A DNA stretch of 64,000 nt, taken from contig JAHEMJ010000012.1 of the NCBI GenBank assembly GCA_024643725.1, positions 124,001 through 188,000 on the forward strand, in the 5' to 3' direction. The DNA comes from Crocinitomicaceae bacterium. Lineage in GTDB: Bacteria > Bacteroidota > Bacteroidia > Flavobacteriales_D > Crocinitomicaceae. A program made the position numbers and the translations under genes. The notes beneath the pieces were generated by a model, which made no database searches, had not been told where the DNA came from, and saw only the letters and a list, made by a program, of their open reading frames with translations. Positions 1-9,393 of this stretch are shown here, piece by piece; position 1 is the first letter of the stretch; every line of letters starts with the position of its first letter.

Positions 1-1108
1 CTTTGATGTAATCTCCAAGTAGGCTTTTTCCATCATCAAATCCTTTTCCGTGCTTGCGGTAATTTTCACCGACCTCCACCAAACGATCTCGGGTGTCCAT
101 CATGATTTTACGTGGAGAAAGTTCTTTTCCAGTAATGTTCGCTGGACAAGAAGAGGAGCAGCGTCCACATTCTGTGCAAGTGTACGCATCCAATAGATTC
201 TTCCATGTAAGATCGGTCACATCTTTCGCACCAAAACGTTTTGGTGCTTCATCCGGATTGGCAAGAGCAGCGTAAGGATCTGCATTTGGATCCAACATCA
301 ACTTGACTTCATTTGTCACAGATTCCATGTTGGTGAACTTTCCTTTTTGTTCTAAATTGGAGAAATAAGTATTCGGGAAAGCCAACAAAATATGGAAGTG
401 TTTGGAGTAGGGTAGGTAGTTTAAAAATGCAAATACCATGAGAATGTGTCCCCACCAACCAACGCGCTCAATGACATGCAAGGCATCAATGCTTAAATCG
501 TTAAATAATAGTGGACCTAAACAAGAAGAAATCGCGAAATCGAAATGTCCTTTGGCGAACTCCACATGTGATCCACCGCGGCTATACAAAACTTCGTCTG
601 CTCCGTTCATGCTGAAAATACAGCAGATTAAAACGATTTCCATCAATAAAATGAAGTTCGCATCCTTCGTCGGCCAGCCCATCAATTCTTTCATGGTAAA
701 ACGTGGAAGTTTTAGCAAGTTGCGTCGTGCCAAGAAGGCTAAAGTTGCGACAAAAGCAAGCACAGATAAAATTTCAATGAAGCTAATCATGAAGGTATAG
801 AATCCACCTAGTTTGAAATAGAAAAAACGGTGATTCCCACTTAATCCATCAATGGCGATTTCAATCAACTCAATCTGGGTGATGACAAATGCCACATATA
901 AGGCCAAATGCAGTAATGCTGGAATTGGACGAGTGAACATTTTCTTTTGTCCAAATGCAACCAAAAGCATCGTTTTGATGCGTTCTCCTTTACGGTCTGA
1001 ACGATCTAGGTCTTGTCCAAGTACAATATTGTAACGCACCTTCCAAGCGTTATACGCAAAGAATCCTAATCCAGCGCTTAATAGAATGGCAAATAATATG
1101 ATTTCCAT
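1..1108 (-). CDS. Membrane-anchored 4Fe-4S (heterodisulfide-reductase-like) oxidoreductase, 3' end outside window
   Basis: This gene is cut by the left edge of the window; 369 codons are visible from an ATG at 1108. The N-terminal half has several hydrophobic segments (about residues 2-20, 60-80, 95-130, 150-165 and 220-240), which suggests an integral membrane anchor like the HdrE/NarI type. Near residue 310 it has a ferredoxin-type cluster motif, CTECGRCSSSCP, followed by an Arg/Lys-rich stretch. It resembles the Fe-S oxidoreductases common in Bacteroidota that pass electrons to a partner HdrB/CCG-type subunit. That partner would lie beyond the edge and cannot be seen. The gene starts 11 bases after the MCE gene and is probably co-transcribed with it. 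The natural electron donor is unknown. Confidence 0.8.
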   Translation of the reverse strand, partial: MEIILFAILLSAGLGFFAYNAWKVRYNIVLGQDLDRSDRKGERIKTMLLVAFGQKKMFTRPIPALLHLALYVAFVITQIELIEIAIDGLSGNHRFFYFKLGGFYTFMISFIEILSVLAFVATLAFLARRNLLKLPRFTMKELMGWPTKDANFILLMEIVLICCIFSMNGADEVLYSRGGSHVEFAKGHFDFAISSCLGPLLFNDLSIDALHVIERVGWWGHILMVFAFLNYLPYSKHFHILLAFPNTYFSNLEQKGKFTNMESVTNEVKLMLDPNADPYAALANPDEAPKRFGAKDVTDLTWKNLLDAYTCTECGRCSSSCPANITGKELSPRKIMMDTRDRLVEVGENYRKHGKGFDDGKSLLGDYIK

Positions 1109-1119
1109 GAATGTCTTTT

Positions 1120-2157
1120 TTAGTCAGGAATGGTGTCCAACCATTTTTTGAATTTCACTTCTTCTTTTTCACTTAAGATCAATCCTTCCGATTTGCGTCC
1201 AATGATGGAGAAATGAACATAGCGACTTGGATTGGCTTGTAAATCGGTTACCAAGTTTTGCAATTCGTTGTTCGTTTCTACCAATTCATTGTAGAGTTTT
1301 TCGTCGTGGATTAATTTACCCAAGGTTCCATGTCCGTTTTCCACGTCCTCTAAAGTCAAATTGAGTTTTTTCACGGTAGTTTGAGCGTCAAGTAGGATGG
1401 ACTTGAAATCTGCGCTTACGAAGTCATCCGTGATTTTACGCGTATTCCCAATGATTTTTGATAATTCATCGTTACTACGACGAATATTCAAGGTAATGGA
1501 TTCCACATTCGTCATGATTTTACTGAACTGTGCACGCTCTGCCGCCACGAATCCTTCAATTTCATTGGCAACTCTTCCCAAGCGTTTAATCGTTGTTTTG
1601 ACTTCTCGCAAACTCCCTTCGATTTCAGAAGTAGCTGTCGTGTCCCAAAACGAGGACAAGGAGATCACCATGCGATCGATGGAACTCATCATTTTTTGTA
1701 AGCGTTGAGAAATGGGATCAGCATACGCTTTGACCTGTGTCACCATGTCAATCGATACTTTTCCTGGAATGACACTTTTCGGTTTGTAGTAGCCTTTTGA
1801 AATGTCTAACGGTGTGTGAATAATTAAACATTTATTAATAAAATCTAAAGATCCGATTTCCACAAATGAGCCCTTTGGCAGTTTGATCCCTTCTTCTTGA
1901 ATGTTGAAGGTCATCTTTACTTTCTTGTTGACGGGGCCATTTGGCACCGATTTTATCCCAGTAACTTTTCCAACGGTAACACCATTCAAGGTTACATTGC
2001 TGGAAACCATAATTGACCCAGTATTAGGGAAATACGCAGTGTATTCCGCATCTCCACCAAGAAAACTATTGCCTTTTAAAAAGTTAATTCCCGTGTATAA
2101 AACAGCGATGGAAGCGATGGCAATGAGGGCGGCTTTTATTTCTTTTGTGAACTTCAA
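1120..2157 (-). CDS. MCE/MlaD-family lipid-transport protein
   Basis: This 345-residue protein has one N-terminal membrane helix (about residues 8-25) followed by an MCE domain (about 35-115), then a long helical segment (about 150-290). Proteins of this shape are the periplasmic lipid-binding subunits of Mla-type ABC importers that move phospholipids between the outer and inner membranes. The start is a TTG one base after the amidase stop codon. No later start would keep the anchor helix, so translational coupling is likely. The MlaE permease and MlaF ATPase are not in the window. The family assignment is strong; the lipid cargo is inferred from the family. Confidence 0.85.
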   Translation of the reverse strand: MKFTKEIKAALIAIASIAVLYTGINFLKGNSFLGGDAEYTAYFPNTGSIMVSSNVTLNGVTVGKVTGIKSVPNGPVNKKVKMTFNIQEEGIKLPKGSFVEIGSLDFINKCLIIHTPLDISKGYYKPKSVIPGKVSIDMVTQVKAYADPISQRLQKMMSSIDRMVISLSSFWDTTATSEIEGSLREVKTTIKRLGRVANEIEGFVAAERAQFSKIMTNVESITLNIRRSNDELSKIIGNTRKITDDFVSADFKSILLDAQTTVKKLNLTLEDVENGHGTLGKLIHDEKLYNELVETNNELQNLVTDLQANPSRYVHFSIIGRKSEGLILSEKEEVKFKKWLDTIPD

Positions 2158-2158
2158 A

Positions 2159-3346
2159 CTACTTTTTTTCTGCTAATTTAATAGCTTTTTCGATACTAAT
2201 TCGCTCTCCATTCAGGAAGGCAGCAACGAAAGCATGATTAAATCCTTTTTCGATGAGTTCGTTTTTATAGTTTTTCGCTCCCGCTAAGTCATTTTTGAAG
2301 GTCCCTGTGCAATATTTGAAAATGCCGTTTTCTTCGTATTCGAACATTTCTAATCCTTTGAATCGAGAGGAATTTAAAGCGATTTTACGATCAGATGTTT
2401 CTACCTGCACGCGAAAAACCAATCCAGAGCTATCTGCCACCTTGGCAAGGTCCTCTTTCGGTTTGGGGTCTTCCTTTGGTTTTTGATCTGTTTTTTCTTG
2501 AATTTCGGTTGCGCCTACACTGACTGCTTTCCCTTCCATTTGACTTTTATAATTTTCAAAGGCACGGAACATAGCGGAGGCCATTTTTTCTTGTCCATCT
2601 GCTGAACCAATGAATTTTTCCTCCGTTGGATTCGGTAAGAATCCAGTTTCAATTAGGACGCTTGGCATCGTCGTTTTGTACAGTACTAAAAATCCAGCTT
2701 GCTTCACGCCTCGGTCATATCGACCAATTCGCTTGAATTCCTTTTGTAAATACTCCGCAAATTCGATGGAGTGATTCAAGTAAACGGCACCTTGTAATTG
2801 CAACTGAATAATGGCATCAGGTGATAAGTCAAAGTCTTTGTACTTCGCTCCTTTGTCGTCCTCCAAAGCAATAATCGAGTTTTCTCGTTCCATGACACGC
2901 TGTTGCGCTTCTGTTCGATGTAATCCAAGTACGTAGGTTTCGGTTCCATATGCGGAACTACTTCCGGCATTGGCATGAATACAGATAAACAAGTCAGCAT
3001 TTGCTTTATTGGCAATATTTGCGCGGTCAATCAACTCAACAAATACGTCGGTTGTACGGGTGTAGACGACATTAATTTCTGGATATTTCGCTTTGATTTT
3101 AGCTCCCAGTTTCAAGGCCATTTCCAAACAAACTACTTTCTCGTGCGCATATCCACCATGACAACCTGGATCTTTTCCACCATGTCCGGCATCGATCACC
3201 ACTGTTTTTATCCCTTGTTTTAAGCCATTTTGTCCAAATGAATAGAGTGAAAGTAAGCACATGAAAAACGCACTCAATAAATGGAGTTTTATTTCGTTCT
3301 TCACAAACAACTTGAATTTTGGTAGCTTTGTACGTTTAAGGCGCAT
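2159..3346 (-). CDS. N-acetylmuramoyl-L-alanine amidase (Amidase_3) with SPOR-like tail
   Basis: This periplasmic enzyme cleaves the bond between MurNAc and the stem peptide of peptidoglycan, usually during cell separation. After an N-terminal signal segment (hydrophobic about residues 22-37), the zinc-dependent catalytic domain spans about 45-265. The likely zinc ligands are H55 in DAGHGG, E69 in AHEK and the His of CIHAN near residue 124. The catalytic Glu is in LIETGF near residue 232. A low-complexity Lys/Pro/Glu linker follows, then a C-terminal SPOR-like domain (about 310-395) that could bind denuded glycan. It heads a minus-strand operon with the MCE and Fe-S genes and diverges from lptD. 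A promoter box lies only four bases before the ATG. Confidence 0.9.
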   Translation of the reverse strand: MRLKRTKLPKFKLFVKNEIKLHLLSAFFMCLLSLYSFGQNGLKQGIKTVVIDAGHGGKDPGCHGGYAHEKVVCLEMALKLGAKIKAKYPEINVVYTRTTDVFVELIDRANIANKANADLFICIHANAGSSSAYGTETYVLGLHRTEAQQRVMERENSIIALEDDKGAKYKDFDLSPDAIIQLQLQGAVYLNHSIEFAEYLQKEFKRIGRYDRGVKQAGFLVLYKTTMPSVLIETGFLPNPTEEKFIGSADGQEKMASAMFRAFENYKSQMEGKAVSVGATEIQEKTDQKPKEDPKPKEDLAKVADSSGLVFRVQVETSDRKIALNSSRFKGLEMFEYEENGIFKYCTGTFKNDLAGAKNYKNELIEKGFNHAFVAAFLNGERISIEKAIKLAEKK

Positions 3347-3350
3347 GTTA

Positions 3351-3358
3351 CAAAATTA
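3351..3358 (-). promoter_or_regulatory. Bacteroidota -7 box TAATTTTG for the amidase operon
   Basis: This site matches TAnnTTTG exactly on the minus strand and is separated from the amidase ATG by only four bases (3347-3350). The transcript would start at or within a few bases of the ATG. Confidence 0.55.
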
Positions 3359-3363
3359 AGAGC

Positions 3364-3371
3364 CAACTTTG
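3364..3371 (+). promoter_or_regulatory. Possible -7 box CAACTTTG for lptD
   Basis: This is one mismatch from TAnnTTTG and overlaps the TTG that is the longest possible start of lptD. It lies back to back with the amidase box, five bases away. Confidence 0.3.
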
Positions 3372-5894
3372 ACCATTAAAGGATTCATACAACAACTTTT
3401 CTTCGTTGCATTGTTAATAATGTGCGATTCTGCCGTGGTTACAGCGCAGGACACCCTGATTGTCAGTGATTCGAGCATGAAAAACATCATCACTTATAGT
3501 GCAGATGAACGCATTTACAATGATGTAGCTAAAAAACAAGTGCATTTATTTGGAAATGCAAAGGTTCAAATGGAGGGCTTGGAAATTACAGCTGGGTACA
3601 TTCTGTTGGATTTAGAAGCGAATGAAATTTGGGCACAGTATCGCTACGACAAAGACAGCCTGAAGGTTGAATATCCTGTTTTTACAGATGGTGGAGAAAC
3701 GGTTACATGTCATCGTCTCAAGTTTAATACAAAAACCAAAAAAGGATTTCTCGAGGAACTTTCCATAAAACAAGATGAATTTTATTTTCACATGGAGACG
3801 GCAAAACGTCAAACTAATGAGGAAATTCATTTGTTGAAAGGTCGATTGACAACCTGCGATTTAGAAGAGCCACACTATCATTTTCAGTTGAGTAAAGCAG
3901 TCATCGTACCAAATAAACGCATCGTTTCTGGGCCAATGAATCTATGGGTAAAAGGCATTCCAACGCCACTCGGCTTACCTTTTTCGTACATACCGAACCA
4001 AGAAAAAAAGACGTCAGGATTATTGTTCCCTGAATTTGTGCCGATGTCCAATTATGGATTCGGTGTGCAAAACCTCGGATATTTTATTCCAATTAACGAC
4101 CGTTTTCAAACAGCGGTGTACGCCAATCTTTATAGTCGAGGTTCTTGGGGACTAAGAAACGATTTGGATTATTCGAAACGGTATGGATTCTCTGGTAAAT
4201 TATCGATTGGGTTTCAGCAATTCAATGTTGGATTCCCGACGAACGACAAGAAGAACAAATTGAGCATCCAATGGTCCCACAGAAAGGCGGCTAAATCAAA
4301 TCCATACTGGAATTTTTCTTCCAATGTCAACTTTGTTTCGGATAATACCGCCAAAAATAATTTAGACCCGATTAATCCCGATTATTTCAAGAACTCGTTC
4401 AACTCGGATATCAACTTGAATCGATCTTTCCCAGGAAAGCCGTTTAACATGGGAATGAAAATTTCCATGCGACAGAATGCGCAAGCAAAGAACATTGCTT
4501 TGATGAGTCCAATTATGACGGCGAACCTAACGCGTATTTTCCCCTTCAAAAACACCTTCAAGACAAGCGACAAAAATTGGAAGAAAACCATTGAACGCAT
4601 CGGTTTGACCTACAACTTCGAGGGGCAAAATCGTTCCAATTTTTCGGATGCGCTGTTGGCGAAAGGAGACATGTATGGGATCTCTCAGCAATTTATGAAT
4701 GGAATTTCGCAGTCCATGACCATTCAAACTACGACTGGACTTTTTGGCAACGCCATTAAAATCAACCCAACGATTAATTATGGAAATAAAATCAATTTCC
4801 AACAAATTGAGAAATCATATAATTCAGCGACAAACAGCACAAAAGTTGATACCTTGCAGCAAGTAGGAATGTCACATGAAATGAATGTGAATGTCAATTT
4901 AACAACCGTGGTTTATTCGTACTATCAATTCGTTGGAAAAAACAAACCCAAGCTTCGCCATTTGATTACCCCATCTGTTGGATTCAGATACGTTCCAAAA
5001 TTGAATCAGCTCATTCAGGCCAATGCCGGAGCGAATCAAACGTCGATTACCTATTCTCCATTTGAACGATCGATTTACACGGTCAGCAATACTTCTCAAG
5101 CTGCTTTGTTAAATTTCGGAATCAATAACACCATGGAATTAAAAGTGAAATCTGAAAAAGATACGGTAACAGGTTATAGAAAGATTCGCTTAATTGACCA
5201 ACTTTCCTTGAACGGAAATTACGATTTCATGAAGGACTCTATGCGCTTATCCAACCTTGGATTGAATTTACGTATCAGTCCGGCTGACTGGATTAATTTC
5301 GTTTCAGGGGCTACTTTTAGTCCATATGCTTGGAATACAACTACGGGTAAAACGGTGAAAGAGTATGCGTTCAATAGTCAGCAAGGAATCGGTCGCTTCC
5401 TAAGCACAAATTTGACTACGACTGTGACCATCGCTCCAAAAAAATCACGTGAAAAGGTCGCAAATTCTACTGTTCAATCCAATGAGCAAAATTGGAATGC
5501 TGATTTTAACTATTACGCTTTGCATCCAGAGCGTGCGATATATTTTGACATTCCTTGGAAAATGAACTTGTCACATGTATACGCGATTAATACCAATCAA
5601 GCCATTACAAGTACAAATGCAGCAAAGCATCTTTTTACGCAAACATTGGTTGTGAGTGGTGACTTGAGTTTGACAAAACGTTGGAATATTTCTGGTAATT
5701 TAAATTTCAACGTACAAGACCTCCGTTTGACAAATGCTTATTTTTCACTCAATCGTAACTTACATTGTTGGGCACTTTCGTTCTATTATGTTCCGGTGGG
5801 TGGGAATAAGAGTTTCTTGTTTAGTATTCGCAATACGTCATCCATCTTTAAGGATGCCAAAATCGAAATTCGAAAACCGCCATCCTTCCTTTAA
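3369..5894 (+). CDS. lptD: LptD-like LPS assembly outer-membrane protein
   Basis: This 841-residue protein has a signal peptide (hydrophobic about residues 10-18, cleavage after VVTAQ). It then has an OstA-like N-terminal domain (about 35-170) of the jelly-roll type that accepts LPS. The rest is a large C-terminal beta-barrel rich in alternating aromatic strands, with a run near the end typical of barrel closure. It is the Bacteroidota version of LptD, which inserts LPS into the outer leaflet. The start is uncertain: the only codon that gives a complete signal peptide is a TTG at 3369, and an ATT at 3375 is also possible. It is divergent from the amidase operon and ends two bases before the convergent YihY gene. 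Confidence 0.85.
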   Translation: MTIKGFIQQLFFVALLIMCDSAVVTAQDTLIVSDSSMKNIITYSADERIYNDVAKKQVHLFGNAKVQMEGLEITAGYILLDLEANEIWAQYRYDKDSLKVEYPVFTDGGETVTCHRLKFNTKTKKGFLEELSIKQDEFYFHMETAKRQTNEEIHLLKGRLTTCDLEEPHYHFQLSKAVIVPNKRIVSGPMNLWVKGIPTPLGLPFSYIPNQEKKTSGLLFPEFVPMSNYGFGVQNLGYFIPINDRFQTAVYANLYSRGSWGLRNDLDYSKRYGFSGKLSIGFQQFNVGFPTNDKKNKLSIQWSHRKAAKSNPYWNFSSNVNFVSDNTAKNNLDPINPDYFKNSFNSDINLNRSFPGKPFNMGMKISMRQNAQAKNIALMSPIMTANLTRIFPFKNTFKTSDKNWKKTIERIGLTYNFEGQNRSNFSDALLAKGDMYGISQQFMNGISQSMTIQTTTGLFGNAIKINPTINYGNKINFQQIEKSYNSATNSTKVDTLQQVGMSHEMNVNVNLTTVVYSYYQFVGKNKPKLRHLITPSVGFRYVPKLNQLIQANAGANQTSITYSPFERSIYTVSNTSQAALLNFGINNTMELKVKSEKDTVTGYRKIRLIDQLSLNGNYDFMKDSMRLSNLGLNLRISPADWINFVSGATFSPYAWNTTTGKTVKEYAFNSQQGIGRFLSTNLTTTVTIAPKKSREKVANSTVQSNEQNWNADFNYYALHPERAIYFDIPWKMNLSHVYAINTNQAITSTNAAKHLFTQTLVVSGDLSLTKRWNISGNLNFNVQDLRLTNAYFSLNRNLHCWALSFYYVPVGGNKSFLFSIRNTSSIFKDAKIEIRKPPSFL

Positions 5895-5896
5895 GA

Positions 5897-6838
5897 CTAC
5901 TTGATTCCTTGTCCCGTCATTTTACCGACAACGTAGGTAAACTTTGCCCCTAGGAAGACGATTTGTGCGGAATAGTGCACCCAAGCAAGGGTCACAAATA
6001 AGGAGTTGGCAATGCCGATTTTCCCTAAGACGAAATAATGATGTAAGTAATAGTTAATTAAAAATTGACTGATTACAAGTAAAATAGAGGTGAAAATGGC
6101 TCCTTTGAACGCGACATTCCATTGTACTTTAGCATCCGGAATGAACTTAAAAACGAGGGTGAAAATCATTAAATTACTTCCAATGGTCAGGATGTTTTGA
6201 AGAACGACCAACGAAAAATCAATGAGGCCATTGTTGTAATGATTCCATTGTTGTATGCCAGAGAAAATGAAAACTTGTGCAAAATAAAACAGAATGATAA
6301 TCAATGCGAAAATCGCTAAAAGTCCAACCGAAATAAACCGAAAGCCAATGATGTCCATGAATAAATTCTCTTCATGACGATTTTTCTTGGTGACATTAAA
6401 GAACTCATTCAAGCTGCGTTTTAAGGATACAAAAAATGCAGAACAACTGTAAAGTAGGACTCCAATGCTGATCATTTCCAGAAAGAAGCTCGGTTTATGT
6501 AAGGACATTCCATTGACAACCTCCATGATGGATGAACTATCCTCCATTCCCATTTGTTTTTGTAGTAATTCCGTGACCATTTCTTTCATGTTTTTTGGTC
6601 CAACGATGCGTCCAAAAATGGAAGTGGTTAAATAGAGAATGGGAATAAAGGCAAACAAGGTGTAATAGGCAAGCGCTGCTCCATGGTAGAAAGCGCCATC
6701 TTTGACATAGGTAATGAGCGCTTCTTTAAATGCGGTAAATCCCCAATACCATCTGAGTTTACTGCGCTTTTTTAACGATTTCGATTCCTCTGGTGTCATG
6801 TAACGATTGAAATTGGTAAAGAACGATTCGTTCGCCAT
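5897..6838 (-). CDS. YihY/BrkB-family inner-membrane protein
   Basis: This 313-residue protein has about six hydrophobic helices and the YihY signature GAALAYYTLFAFIPIL near residues 53-68. The family was once named ribonuclease BN, but that assignment was withdrawn, and its function remains poorly defined; transport or export is suspected. The ATG at 6838 lies inside the end of the ABC ATPase gene, giving an 80-base overlap. A second ATG at 6799 would shorten this to 41 bases. It is the last gene of a minus-strand run that begins with the outer-membrane protein at 9841. Confidence 0.8.
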   Translation of the reverse strand: MANESFFTNFNRYMTPEESKSLKKRSKLRWYWGFTAFKEALITYVKDGAFYHGAALAYYTLFAFIPILYLTTSIFGRIVGPKNMKEMVTELLQKQMGMEDSSSIMEVVNGMSLHKPSFFLEMISIGVLLYSCSAFFVSLKRSLNEFFNVTKKNRHEENLFMDIIGFRFISVGLLAIFALIIILFYFAQVFIFSGIQQWNHYNNGLIDFSLVVLQNILTIGSNLMIFTLVFKFIPDAKVQWNVAFKGAIFTSILLVISQFLINYYLHHYFVLGKIGIANSLFVTLAWVHYSAQIVFLGAKFTYVVGKMTGQGIK

Positions 6839-7688
6839 TTACCGATTGAAAATAATTATGGTAAAGTCCGCCTACAAATATACTTCGGATAAAAGTTACC
6901 GGGATGGCTGATTGAGCGGCGCTTACGCGGTACTCATCTGGACGAAAAAGCACCATGGAATCTGCCGTCTTTAGGACATTCACGGGGCCAAATAACCTGG
7001 CTTGTTGTACATTCGAATAATGATAATACAGAAATTCCGGCTTATATTTTTTACTGAGAATGCCACTTTTTAAAATGCAAATGGAATCACACAAACCAAG
7101 GACATCCTGCCCTTCATGAGAAACCAGAATGATAGTGGTGTTTTCTTCTTCACGCAAACGAATTAAATGTTCCGTCAAACGTTGACGTAAATTCGCATCA
7201 AGGTGTCCAAAGGGCTCATCTAACAACAAGAGTTCAGGTTGATCTGCAATGGCTCTGGCAATGGCAAGTCGTTGTTGCTCACCTCCTGAAATGAGGTGTG
7301 CTTTCGTTTGTGCAATGGAAGTTAAATCGAACAGGCGTAATAGTTGTAGCACCCGTTTATCGCGTTTATTGTTCGGTAAATGAAGCACTACTTCGCGAAG
7401 GTTCTCTTCAACGGTATGGTAAATATCCAATTTAAAGTCTTGGTTGACCATCGCTACACGCTTGAATCCTGGAATTAATAATTGGTGAACGCGCGGCATC
7501 AACTGTTTGTCAAGGTACACTTCTCCTTCATTCGGATCGATGAGTCCGGCGATTATTTTTAGCAAGGATGATTTTCCAGCACCACTTTTACCAACCAATC
7601 CGAGAATTTCTCCTGAATGGACGGTTAAGTTCGCTCGTTTGATAATGGGCTTTTGATAAGAAAGTTGTATGTTTTTCAATACAATCAT
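6759..7688 (-). CDS. ABC transporter ATP-binding protein with TOBE-like C-terminus
   Basis: This is a 309-residue ATPase subunit. The Walker A motif GKSGAGKS is at residues 33-40, the signature SGGEQQR near 138, Walker B LLLLDEP near 160 and the switch His in LVSHEG near 190. The last 90 residues form an extension with RPDEYRV, resembling the TOBE domain of PotA/FbpC-type importers. No permease or binding-protein gene is next to it, so its transport partner is not known. Its ATG overlaps the stop of the acidic upstream gene by four bases (ATGA), which points to coupled translation. A link with the adjacent YihY protein is only a suggestion from synteny. Confidence 0.85.
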   Translation of the reverse strand: MIVLKNIQLSYQKPIIKRANLTVHSGEILGLVGKSGAGKSSLLKIIAGLIDPNEGEVYLDKQLMPRVHQLLIPGFKRVAMVNQDFKLDIYHTVEENLREVVLHLPNNKRDKRVLQLLRLFDLTSIAQTKAHLISGGEQQRLAIARAIADQPELLLLDEPFGHLDANLRQRLTEHLIRLREEENTTIILVSHEGQDVLGLCDSICILKSGILSKKYKPEFLYYHYSNVQQARLFGPVNVLKTADSMVLFRPDEYRVSAAQSAIPVTFIRSIFVGGLYHNYFQSVNGERIVLYQFQSLHDTRGIEIVKKAQ

Positions 7689-8116
7689 AAGCGAATTAGT
7701 TCTTTTGGAAAGGACTTTGCAGCAATGAATATTCCTGGAATCGGATTGGACATTGGTTCGTAGTCTTTTAACGTAATTTCAATGATAAATCCATCTTCAT
7801 CTTTTGTCATCGATGTTGAAGAGATAATGCTCTCTGATGCCCCGACATACACCAATGGCGCATCACTTGATTGAATTTCAAACAAATGCATATGAGGAAT
7901 ATCATATTGGAATGCTTGATCATTTTCATCCATTCCAGCAAGTGGATAAGAAGCATCCGTGTGCTCAAGCACGTTCGACACATCGCTAGAGATGGAAAGT
8001 TCATCCTCCCAATCGTATTTTACATTGTCGATAGATGGATTCCCCTCGTGATGTTCATCGGCAAATTCTTGTGAGTATAAGTCGTTTAATAAGTAAATGT
8101 GGATTTTACACTTCAT
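7685..8116 (-). CDS. Acidic protein of unknown function
   Basis: I do not recognise this 143-residue protein. It has no signal peptide or membrane segment and is acidic, especially in residues 16-65. The C-terminal half has alternating hydrophobic residues that look like a small beta-rich domain. It overlaps the LETM1-related gene by four bases upstream and the ABC ATPase by four bases downstream, so it is almost certainly translated with both. The tight packing suggests a soluble partner of one of these neighbours, but nothing in the sequence shows which. Confidence 0.75.
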   Translation of the reverse strand: MKCKIHIYLLNDLYSQEFADEHHEGNPSIDNVKYDWEDELSISSDVSNVLEHTDASYPLAGMDENDQAFQYDIPHMHLFEIQSSDAPLVYVGASESIISSTSMTKDEDGFIIEITLKDYEPMSNPIPGIFIAAKSFPKELIRL

Positions 8117-9393
8117 GGATTCTTTTTATTTTTCTCGATTTCGTTGACTTTGAACGATGATGGCATCAATTCAGGGACAAGTTTAAGAATTAATGGAAGA
8201 AGTAAGCTACCTCCAGGTAAAAGAAAAAGCGCCAGTGATGGCATGGATTTCAACAAATCCAAAAACTGAGTACGTACTTGTTCCTTTTCTTCAGCGCTCA
8301 ACTCTTCCTTTGTTGACTTTTGAATCAAGGCCATCAATTCCTTGCTTTCGCGCATTTCTTGAATCAATTTGTCCTTGTTTCGACCAAGAATACGAATCCA
8401 ACGTTGACTAAAGGATTTAAACACCAATCCTGTTTCGGACACTGTTTGAAAAGCCAAGATTTCATTTTGATTCTGTAACATATACGCATGGCACATTTCA
8501 CGGGAATCTTGAATTTCTTTGTCGGTTAAATCCAACGCATGACCAAGAGCGTTTAATTTTTTCAATTCAGCAGCAGTCAATTGATGGGTTCCTTGAATTA
8601 AGAAAAGCCCGAGCTCCATAGTGAACTTGGATAAAAGTTTATCTGAAACACTTTCTTTTTTTAACACCCGCAGCGTAACACCTGTTAAAATGCGATTTTC
8701 AAACCGTGACTTAGAGGCTTTGTCCAATTCGGTGGAAGCTAAAAAATGCCAAAGCACACGTTGTTCTTTGTCCTCTGCATTGTTGTCCGTATAGGCCGCG
8801 TAAATCACGCCGTTCATTAACGAACGGGCATAGGAAGGATAGTGTGTGGAAAAAGAGTGAATGTGTCCGTCTAAAAATGCTCGATACAGTACGACATCTA
8901 AAAAAACAAACGCATTGGATAAGTGATTTAGCCAGTAGTTTGCTCCGAAAAAAGGACTTTTCACGTGAATGCGTTCGGCTAAAATTTCTTCAATATTCAA
9001 ATTGGCACTACCCGTAAAAACCCGGTCAAACCATGCAAATACACCCCCTTCTTTCGTGTTCCCGTAAAAGGACACAAGGTTGTCGAGAAATGCATCTGGA
9101 TCAAAGACTCCTTGATTTTTTCGCAAATACGTAAACAACAGAGTTTCGAATAAAAGCAACTTTAATTTCTCGTCATTCGTGTATTTGGAAGTGTCTAAAT
9201 GATTCGAAAAAAGCAAGTGCAGAGCGTTTCCGTATACAAGTCCGGTCCGATGCGAAACAAAATGAGTTAAGTCTGTTTCGTTATTCTGAATGAGTTCCAA
9301 ATCCAAGGAAATAATTCCTTTCTCCAATAATTGAAAAAACTTTGGAATCCAGTTTTTAGATCCAGGTGATAAGGTGTTTTTAACGGAGGACAT
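8113..9393 (-). CDS. LETM1-related protein
   Basis: This is a mostly helical 426-residue protein. Its C-terminal third (about residues 330-415) resembles the LETM1 domain of mitochondrial ion-exchange proteins, including a hydrophobic stretch FLLPGGSLLLPLILKLVPEL. Bacteroidota carry such proteins, sometimes annotated as LETM1-related biofilm-associated proteins; their function is not established. An ATG at 9423 would overlap the upstream outer-membrane gene by 44 bases. I prefer the ATG at 9393 (MSSVKN), which overlaps it by 14. Whether it sits in or on the membrane cannot be decided, because only one segment is strongly hydrophobic. Confidence 0.75.
   Translation of the reverse strand: MSSVKNTLSPGSKNWIPKFFQLLEKGIISLDLELIQNNETDLTHFVSHRTGLVYGNALHLLFSNHLDTSKYTNDEKLKLLLFETLLFTYLRKNQGVFDPDAFLDNLVSFYGNTKEGGVFAWFDRVFTGSANLNIEEILAERIHVKSPFFGANYWLNHLSNAFVFLDVVLYRAFLDGHIHSFSTHYPSYARSLMNGVIYAAYTDNNAEDKEQRVLWHFLASTELDKASKSRFENRILTGVTLRVLKKESVSDKLLSKFTMELGLFLIQGTHQLTAAELKKLNALGHALDLTDKEIQDSREMCHAYMLQNQNEILAFQTVSETGLVFKSFSQRWIRILGRNKDKLIQEMRESKELMALIQKSTKEELSAEEKEQVRTQFLDLLKSMPSLALFLLPGGSLLLPLILKLVPELMPSSFKVNEIEKNKKNP

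Noticed and set aside
438..1034. Open frames on the plus strand at the left end.
   Set aside because: They are antisense to the Fe-S protein gene, whose minus-strand frame has a clear 4Fe-4S motif and membrane segments.
5897..6838. Annotation of the YihY protein as ribonuclease BN.
   Set aside because: That activity was reassigned to another protein in E. coli, and this one is a multi-pass membrane protein without a nuclease motif.
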